From NCBI RefSeq assembly GCF_020387415.1, contig NZ_JAGWCB010000007.1, positions 310,001-374,000 of the forward strand: DNA of 64,000 bases, written 5' to 3'. The DNA comes from Ideonella benzenivorans (GTDB lineage: Bacteria > Pseudomonadota > Gammaproteobacteria > Burkholderiales > Burkholderiaceae_C). The position numbers and the translations under genes are program-made. The first letter of the stretch is position 1. Every line of letters starts with the position of its first letter. Positions 59,035 through 64,000 of this stretch are shown here, piece after piece. The notes under the pieces are model-generated. The model had not been told where the DNA came from. It searched no databases and saw nothing but the letters and a program-made list of their open reading frames with translations.

Positions 59035-60120
59035 ATGACGCCCCAGGAGCGCCAATGGCTGGAGACTTTGCTGGAGGTGCGTGCGCCCTGGCAGGTGCAG
59101 GGCTTCAAATGGAGTGACGGCTCGCGGCAGCTCTCGGTTCAGGTGGGCACGGCCACGGAAAGCGCCGGCCCCTTCTGGGCACCGCGCAAGCCGGCGGCGG
59201 GTGGCCAGCGCCTGCACTGGGCCCACCTGCCGATGGCCGGGCGCCGCTGCGAGGTGGTGCTGACCCTGCGCGAGGGCCAACCCCTGCCCGACGCGCCCTG
59301 GGCTGGCGAGCATGAGCTGCCGTTCTCGCATGCGCTCTCGCGCCTGGTGCTCGACCTGATGCTCGACGGCGCCACCATGTCCCAGCTCTGCCGCATGCTG
59401 GACCTGCCGCTGTCGGACCTGTGGAAGTACAAGTTCCGGCTGGACCATGGCAGCGCCCGGCCGCCCCAGGCCCGCGATGCACGGGAGGCCCGCGAGACGG
59501 CACGGCCGGCGGCGCCCATGCCGGTCCCCCCGCCGGTGGCCGCCCGCCCCATCGAGCTGGCCCCGGCCCAGCCCCGTGTGGCCGACGACGACGAGGCCAT
59601 TCCGCCCGAGGACGCGCCGGTCTGGCTGGCCCTGCTCACCGGGCGGCAGACCCTCGAGGTGCGGGCCCTGGGGCTCAAGCTGCTGCTGTCCAAGCTCACC
59701 CGCGAGGCCGCCACCCACCGTGACGCCGACCTGCATCGCCAGGCCTCGCGCGGCCTGTACCGCTACTTCGTGCGCAGCCAGCCCCTGCTGGCCAGCGAGA
59801 TCGCCCAGCTGCGCACCGCCGATGCCGCGGCCCGGGCCGCCTTGCAGGCCTCGCTCAGCCGGGCCATGGCCGGTGAGGACGATGAGGTGCCCGATGTCAG
59901 CGACCCGTTGTGGCAGGCCCTGCTCAGCGGCGACTGCGACATCGAGGTGCGCACGCTGAGCCTGCGCCTCTTGCTGACCAAGCTGCGTCAGCAGGCCCGC
60001 GGCCTGCAGGACGACGAGCTGCGCATGCTCAAGCTGGTCGAGCTGCACCGCTTCTTCGCCCGCCACCGCGCGGTGCTGCGCCACGAGCTGGAGCAGCTGC
60101 GCCGCTGGCCCCTGAACTGA
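59035..60120 (+). CDS. Uncharacterised protein with duplicated 65-residue domain
   Basis: A 361-residue protein of unknown function. Residues 1-140 form an N-terminal domain ending in a helical, HTH-like stretch (LDLMLDGATMSQLCRMLDLPLSDLWKYKF). A Pro/Ala/Arg linker covers 141-190. Residues 196-260 and 292-356 are two copies of the same all-helical unit: W-ALLTG-EVR-LGLKLLLSKL...YRYFVR...EIAQLR against W-ALLSG-EVR-LSLRLLLTKL...HRFFAR...ELEQLR. There is no signal peptide or TM. GGGAGAGGAG precedes the ATG at good spacing. The next gene follows 11 bases after the stop, so they form an operon. The duplication suggests a scaffold or DNA/protein-binding role. Confidence 0.85.
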   Translation: MTPQERQWLETLLEVRAPWQVQGFKWSDGSRQLSVQVGTATESAGPFWAPRKPAAGGQRLHWAHLPMAGRRCEVVLTLREGQPLPDAPWAGEHELPFSHALSRLVLDLMLDGATMSQLCRMLDLPLSDLWKYKFRLDHGSARPPQARDAREARETARPAAPMPVPPPVAARPIELAPAQPRVADDDEAIPPEDAPVWLALLTGRQTLEVRALGLKLLLSKLTREAATHRDADLHRQASRGLYRYFVRSQPLLASEIAQLRTADAAARAALQASLSRAMAGEDDEVPDVSDPLWQALLSGDCDIEVRTLSLRLLLTKLRQQARGLQDDELRMLKLVELHRFFARHRAVLRHELEQLRRWPLN

Positions 60121-60131
60121 ACGCCGTTCCC

Positions 60132-61130
60132 ATGAATGCACTGACCCACCGCCTGGTCTCGCTCGACGAGGCCGCCCGTCTGATCCAGGCCCGCAAGCCC
60201 TGCTGCATCGCCGGCGACGAGGCCCTGCTGCGCCAGCTGCCGCGGGGCGACTGGATCGGCGGCACCATCCCCTACTTCATGGCCGACAGCGGTGGCACCT
60301 GCAGCCGCCAGCAGGTCTTCGTGACCGAACTGCCCGCCGGCCCGCTGCCGCCCAGCGTGCGCCTGTACCCGCGCACCCAGCTCTCGCGTGTGTGCATCGA
60401 CGGGCCGGAGCACGGCTTCTCGGTGATGGTGCTGCCGGCCTTCAGCGAGGTGCACGAGGCCTTCGCCCAGGAGGCCCCCGGCTACGAGGACATGTACATG
60501 AAGCCGCTGGTGGGCTGGATCGCCGGCATGCACCTGGACGAGCCCGGCACCCGGGCCCGGGTGGTCGACGGCCAGACCGGTTTGCTGCACGACAACGCAG
60601 CGGTGGTGATCCACCTGCCGCTGCCGGAGACTGCGCTGGTCCATGTGGACATCCTCAACCTCTTCACCCCGGGCGACGGGCCGGTGATCGAGTTCGCGCG
60701 CAGCGGCTTCACCGGGGGCGACTGCCTGATCGACGGCCAGCCGGCCAACCTGCACGACTGGTGGGTGCGCCAGGGTGCCGACACCCGCTGGCCCCTGGTG
60801 GCCGATTACCACGGTGCGCTGATCAACGTCAGCATCAAGGCCCTGGACGCGGCCCACCGTCGGGTGGAGTTCTACGCCCCGGTCTTCCCGGGCGTGGGTT
60901 ATCGCCTGGCCCGGCCGCTGCCCGACTATTCGGCCGCCTTCGCCCGTGCCACGGCCGGCCAGGCCCTGGCCAGCGACCCGGTGTTCTGCTGCAACTGCAT
61001 CCTCAACTACCTGCATGGCCAGCTGCAGGGCCGCCGCACCGGGCGCTTCCAGGGCCCGATGACCTTTGGCGAGATCGGCTACCAACTGCTCAACCAGACC
61101 CTGGTGCACCTGAGCGTGGAGGGCCTGTGA
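60132..61130 (+). CDS. Uncharacterised conserved protein (DUF6976-like)
   Basis: A 332-residue soluble protein without signal peptide. Conserved-looking blocks are SLDEAARLIQARKPCCIAGDEALLRQLPRGDWIGGTIPYFMADSGG at the N-terminus, GFSVMVLPAFSEVHEAFAQEAPGYEDMYMKPLVGWIAG in the middle, and CCNCILNYLHGQLQG near residue 280, which resembles the Cys-containing end of FIST-type sensor domains. I recall this as a family of unknown function, tentatively DUF6976. A sensor or ligand-binding role is possible by the FIST resemblance only. It lies 11 bases after the repeat protein and is the second gene of that operon. Confidence 0.75.
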   Translation: MNALTHRLVSLDEAARLIQARKPCCIAGDEALLRQLPRGDWIGGTIPYFMADSGGTCSRQQVFVTELPAGPLPPSVRLYPRTQLSRVCIDGPEHGFSVMVLPAFSEVHEAFAQEAPGYEDMYMKPLVGWIAGMHLDEPGTRARVVDGQTGLLHDNAAVVIHLPLPETALVHVDILNLFTPGDGPVIEFARSGFTGGDCLIDGQPANLHDWWVRQGADTRWPLVADYHGALINVSIKALDAAHRRVEFYAPVFPGVGYRLARPLPDYSAAFARATAGQALASDPVFCCNCILNYLHGQLQGRRTGRFQGPMTFGEIGYQLLNQTLVHLSVEGL

Positions 61131-61151
61131 GGCCCGCCCGTGCGACGGCCA

Positions 61152-62063
61152 TCAGGGCGCCGGAAACAGCTCGCCCAGGTAGGCCACGAAGGCCTTGACG
61201 GCCGGATTGGCGCGCCGGCTCTCGGGCCACACGGCGGTGATGACCGAGCTCTCGACCGCACAGTCGGCCAGCAGGGGCACCAACCGCCCCTGCCGCACGT
61301 AGGGCGCGGCCACCCATGAGGCCGCCATGCCGATGCCGCCGCCGGCGGCCAGCACCTCCATCACCGCATCGCTCACATCCACCACGATGGCCGCATCGGG
61401 GATGAACTCCACCGTGCGTTGGCCGGCCCGCAAGCGCCATTGCAGCAGCTGCCCGGAAGTCTGGTAGCGGAAGTTCACGCAGTCGTGCAAGGCCAGATCC
61501 TCCGGCCGGGTGGGCGTTCCGCGCGCGGCCAGGTAGGCGGGGGAGGCATAGGCGCCCAGGCGGATGGGCGCCAGCCCGCGCGACACCAGGCGTGAATCGG
61601 GCAGGTGGCCGATGCGGATCGCCACGTCGATGCCCTCCTCGACGAGGTTGACGAAGTGGTCGCTCAGCCGCAGGTCGATGCGCAGCTGGGGATGGCGGCG
61701 GCGGAACTCCGGCAGCGCGGGCGCCAGCACCCGCGTGCCGATGGGCAGCGGGGCGGCAATCTTCAGCGTGCCTGCCGGCTCGGACTGCGCCGCTGCTGCC
61801 GACTGCACCACGTCCTCCACCGCCTGCAACAGGTGCAGGGCGCGCGCGTGCAGATCACGCCCTTCCGGCGTCAGCACCAGCGAGCGGGTGCTGCGCGTGA
61901 ACAGGCGCAGTCCCAGCTGCTGCTCCAGCCGCTGGATCGTCTTGCTGACCGCCGATGGCGACACCGACAGCGAGCGGGCGGCCGCCGTGAAGCTGCCCAG
62001 GGAGGCGGCCCGCGCAAACGCGACGATGCCGGTCAGACGCTCCAGGCTGATTTGTTCCGTCAT
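61152..62063 (-). CDS. LysR-family transcriptional regulator
   Basis: A 303-residue LTTR of the common DsdC/CrgA-like subgroup. The HTH is in residues 5-65 (LTGIVAFARAASLGSFTAAA, then SVSPSAVSKTIQRLEQQLGLRLFTRSTRSL). The effector domain (about 90-295) has LKIAAPLPIGTRVLAPALPEF and ENLARHDCVNF-like LALHDCVNFRYQTSG. It is divergent from the quinone-oxidoreductase-like gene at 62171, which is its likely target, as for many LTTRs that regulate an adjacent reductase in response to electrophiles. Palindromes lie in the shared intergenic region. Confidence 0.94.
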   Translation of the reverse strand: MTEQISLERLTGIVAFARAASLGSFTAAARSLSVSPSAVSKTIQRLEQQLGLRLFTRSTRSLVLTPEGRDLHARALHLLQAVEDVVQSAAAAQSEPAGTLKIAAPLPIGTRVLAPALPEFRRRHPQLRIDLRLSDHFVNLVEEGIDVAIRIGHLPDSRLVSRGLAPIRLGAYASPAYLAARGTPTRPEDLALHDCVNFRYQTSGQLLQWRLRAGQRTVEFIPDAAIVVDVSDAVMEVLAAGGGIGMAASWVAAPYVRQGRLVPLLADCAVESSVITAVWPESRRANPAVKAFVAYLGELFPAP

Positions 62064-62066
62064 GGC

Positions 62067-62117
62067 ACTTTATAAGTGAACTATCGATGGATTATCAAAC
62101 TGAGATTGAATGTTCAC
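62067..62117. promoter_or_regulatory. Operator candidates between LysR gene and oxidoreductase gene
   Basis: The dyad CACTT-TAT-AAGTG (62067-62079) lies directly upstream of the LysR start. GTGAAC (62076-62081) and GTTCAC (62112-62117) form an inverted pair 30 bases apart, with ATCGAT between. The region is AT-rich against its surroundings, as expected for a divergent LTTR-controlled promoter. Which dyad the regulator uses is not known. Confidence 0.45.
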
Positions 62118-62170
62118 ACTGCTTGCCCATGACAACTGGGTCCGGATGCGGGCCTGCAAGGAGCACAGAG

Positions 62171-63196
62171 ATGGCAGCGGTTGACCAGACGATGAAGGCA
62201 ATTCGGATCCACGCATTTGGCGGCCCCGAGGTGCTGCGCTATGAAGATGCCCCCCGGCCGCAGCCCCTGCCGGGCGAGGTGCTGATCCAGGTCCATGCGG
62301 TGGGCCTGAACCCGCCGGATTGGTACTTGCGCGAGGGCTACAAGATGCTGCCGCCCGAATGGCAGCCGCAGGTGAGCTTTCCGATCATCCCGGGCACCGA
62401 TGTGTCCGGGGTTGTCCAGGCGGTGGGAGGGGGGGTGCAGGGCTGGGCCGTCGGCGACGAGGTCTATGCCATGGTTCGCTTCCCCGATGGCCTGGCCGGA
62501 CAGAGCCAGGCCTGTGCGGAATATGTCAGCGTGCCGGCGACGGAGTTGGCGCGCAAGCCGCGTGGCATCGACCATGCGCATGCCGCCGCCGCGCCCATGT
62601 CGCTGCTCACCGCCTGGCAGTTCCTGATCGAGCAGGGCCACGAGGTGCCCAATCCCTTGCAGCCACGGCAGCATGTGCCGGTGCCGCTGGCGGGGCGCAC
62701 CGTGCTGGTCAACGGCGCAGCAGGCGGTGTGGGGCACTTTGCGCTGCAACTGGCCAAATGGCAAGGCGCGCGGGTGATCGCCGTGGCCTCGGGTCGCCAT
62801 GAGGCCCTGGTGCGGGACCTGGGGGCCGACGCCTTCATCGACTACACCCAGGCGCCGGCCGAGGCGCAGGTGCACGATGTGGACCTGGTGGTCGATGCGG
62901 TGGGGGGCCCTGGCAGTGCGCGCTTTCTGCGCACCCTGCGGCGCGGTGGCGCGCTGTTCCCCATCTTTCCCCTGGGCTTCGCCGGCCACGAGGAGGCCTT
63001 GCAGCGGGGCGTGACGGTCTCGACCACGCAGGTTCGCTCCAGCGGCGCCCAGCTCTCGGTGCTGGCGGAGCTGCTGGAGGCAGGGACGGTGCGGGCCGTC
63101 ATCGACAGCCGCTTTCCGCTGGCGCAGGCGCGCCAGGCCCATGAGCGCGCCGCGGCCGGGCACATCGCCGGCAAGATCGTGCTCACGGTTCGCTGA
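62171..63196 (+). CDS. Zinc-independent medium-chain dehydrogenase/reductase (quinone oxidoreductase-like)
   Basis: A 341-residue NADP-dependent MDR oxidoreductase. The N-terminal GroES-like domain (about 10-150) reads MKAIRIHAFGGPEVLRYEDAPRP, with GLNPPDWYLREGY and GTDVSGVVQAVG. The Rossmann domain (about 150-330) has VLVNGAAGGVGHFALQLAKWQGA, the AAGGVG cofactor motif, and VVDAVGGPG. The Cys/Asp/His zinc ligands of alcohol dehydrogenases are not present, so it belongs to the zeta-crystallin/QOR type. AGGAG lies 9 bases before the ATG at 62171; ATG 62192 is the alternative. It is followed after one base by an NTF2-like gene. Confidence 0.92.
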   Translation: MAAVDQTMKAIRIHAFGGPEVLRYEDAPRPQPLPGEVLIQVHAVGLNPPDWYLREGYKMLPPEWQPQVSFPIIPGTDVSGVVQAVGGGVQGWAVGDEVYAMVRFPDGLAGQSQACAEYVSVPATELARKPRGIDHAHAAAAPMSLLTAWQFLIEQGHEVPNPLQPRQHVPVPLAGRTVLVNGAAGGVGHFALQLAKWQGARVIAVASGRHEALVRDLGADAFIDYTQAPAEAQVHDVDLVVDAVGGPGSARFLRTLRRGGALFPIFPLGFAGHEEALQRGVTVSTTQVRSSGAQLSVLAELLEAGTVRAVIDSRFPLAQARQAHERAAAGHIAGKIVLTVR

Positions 63197-63197
63197 C

Positions 63198-63584
63198 ATG
63201 GACATGCCCTCCGCGACCCCGCCCGAGGGCCAGGCCCTCCGACACGCGATCGAGGATCTGCTCGCGCCGCAGATGCCTCTGGACGAGGCCCTGGACCGGC
63301 ACTTTGCCCCCGGTTTCCGCCAGCGCGCCCATGGACAGTGGCATGACAGGGCCGCCTTTCGCGTTCGCATGGCGCAACTGCGGGCGCGGCTGGTCCGGGC
63401 CAGCATCACTGTGCTGGACGAGCATGTCGATGGCCTGCGCTATGCCGAGCGCCATGGCATCGACATGCTCCTGCATGACGGGGACCGGCTCGTTCTGGAG
63501 GTCTTCGTGTTTGCCCGGCGGGACGCGCAGGGGCGCTTTCTGTGCATTGAGGAAGTGACTCAACCCTGGATCGCGAGCCCGTGA
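63198..63584 (+). CDS. NTF2-like/SnoaL-type small protein
   Basis: A 128-residue cone-barrel protein. ALDRHFAPGFRQRAHGQWHDRAAFRVRMAQLRARLVRASI and HGIDMLLHDGDRLVLEVFVFARRDAQGRFLCIEEVTQPW fit the SnoaL/ketosteroid-isomerase-like pattern of helices followed by a curved sheet. Family members are ester cyclases, isomerases or ligand-binding proteins. It starts one base after the oxidoreductase stop, so it is cotranscribed and probably acts in the same LysR-controlled response. ATG 63204 is an alternative start. Substrate unknown. Confidence 0.8.
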   Translation: MDMPSATPPEGQALRHAIEDLLAPQMPLDEALDRHFAPGFRQRAHGQWHDRAAFRVRMAQLRARLVRASITVLDEHVDGLRYAERHGIDMLLHDGDRLVLEVFVFARRDAQGRFLCIEEVTQPWIASP

Positions 63585-63676
63585 AAACACGGGTCTGGAT
63601 AGGGCAGATCGGGCATTGGAGGGGCGCCGGGGCCGCTTAAGATCCTCGCCACATCCCTTCGGACCGGCGAGCCCCC

Positions 63677-64000
63677 ATGAGCGCTCAGCGCATCGTCCTT
63701 TCCTTTCTGGCGTTCGGCGTCCTCTGGATCCTGGGGTCGGACCGGCTGCTGGCGATGCTCGTCAGCGACGTGGACACCCTGTCGACCCTGCAGTCGATCA
63801 AGGGTTTGGTCTTTGTCGGGCTGAGCGCGCTGCTGATCGGGGTGCTCGGGCGCATCGCTGAACGGCGCCACCAGCGCCTGCAGGACGAGACCAGCCGCCA
63901 GCGCGAGCGTCTGGCCCACATCCTGGACGTCACGCCAGCGGTCCTCTACACACTCAAACCCCATCCCATGGACCCCGCCCAATGGCAGGTGGACTTCGTG
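63677..64000 (+). CDS. PAS-containing membrane sensor (partial, 3' end outside window)
   Basis: The first 108 codons of a sensor protein. Two TMs (about 5-20 and 38-58) flank a short loop, LGSDRLLAMLVSDVDTLSTLQS, the small N-terminal membrane unit common in diguanylate cyclases and kinases of this order. A coiled-coil linker (RRHQRLQDETSRQRERLA) leads into a PAS domain (HILDVTPAVLYTLKPHP) cut by the window end. The output domain (GGDEF/EAL or kinase) cannot be seen. The gene starts 92 bases after the NTF2-like gene and appears separately transcribed. Confidence 0.85.
   Translation, partial: MSAQRIVLSFLAFGVLWILGSDRLLAMLVSDVDTLSTLQSIKGLVFVGLSALLIGVLGRIAERRHQRLQDETSRQRERLAHILDVTPAVLYTLKPHPMDPAQWQVDFV

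Overview
The window is very GC-rich (roughly two thirds or more by eye), with dense genes, many ATGA start/stop overlaps, a predominance of CTG/GCC codons and gene content typical of Burkholderiales. A second, diverged infA, a Pnap_2097-type protein and many PAS/GGDEF/EAL sensors point to the Rubrivivax/Ideonella/Leptothrix-like (Sphaerotilaceae/Comamonadaceae) side of the order; this placement is inference. The central feature is a complete replication and partition module: a plasmid-type initiator (repA, 19778-21205), a P1-type parA with an N-terminal HTH, and parB. Three copies of a GTTGAAC-C-GTTCAAC palindrome lie in and around parAB. The window is therefore best read as the origin region of a secondary replicon (chromid or megaplasmid), not of the main chromosome. 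A tRNA-Leu(CAG), an IF-1 paralogue and a CcoG protein on the same replicon fit a chromid better than a dispensable plasmid.

Layout. 1-7620: a MexAB-OprM-like tripartite RND efflux operon (minus strand; the outer-membrane gene runs off the left edge), divergent from a BaeSR-like two-component system. 7596-11429: a large multi-PAS hybrid kinase. 11586-11849: infA paralogue. 12161-15635: two tyrosine recombinases around a rhodanese. One recombinase lacks most catalytic residues and carries a 16-bp inverted repeat at its start; the other is intact. 15636-16628: about 1 kb without a recognisable gene, with clustered dyads and the parB terminator. 16629-21205: parB, parA, candidate origin, repA. 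21221-26065: a LysR regulator divergent from a translationally coupled acyl-CoA dehydrogenase/SDR/phosphotransferase/phosphatase-like operon. 26148-26522: HU with a histone-H1-like tail.

26586-33491: a signalling island. Four minus-strand genes (REC, HD-GYP, PAS kinase, Cache kinase) are divergent from an HTH-REC regulator and a REC-HPt protein, followed by a degenerate polyprenyl-synthetase-like gene. 33606-39298: a periplasmic M15-like peptidase, a YcbB-type L,D-transpeptidase, ArsC, and an ABC importer core without a binding protein. 39424-45394: a small conserved protein, two c-di-GMP enzymes, tRNA-Leu and UDP-glucose dehydrogenase. 45469-50229: a CaCA exchanger, a FabG-like SDR, a ferric-reductase-like flavoprotein and a MocR regulator. 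50289-54619: a shortened acyl-CoA-dehydrogenase-like protein, CcoG, and a coupled pair of LnmK/Pnap_2097-like protein and flavin monooxygenase. 54885-58610: a BarA-like hybrid kinase. 59035-61130: two proteins of unknown function, the first with an internal 65-residue duplication. 61152-64000: LysR, MDR oxidoreductase, NTF2-like protein and a truncated PAS sensor.

The replicon seems specialised for environmental sensing: at least six histidine kinases (one still partial in type), several receiver proteins and three c-di-GMP proteins. No insertion sequence, CRISPR array or rRNA was seen. The main unresolved points are how the origin works, what the paired recombinases do, and how the phosphorelay island is wired.
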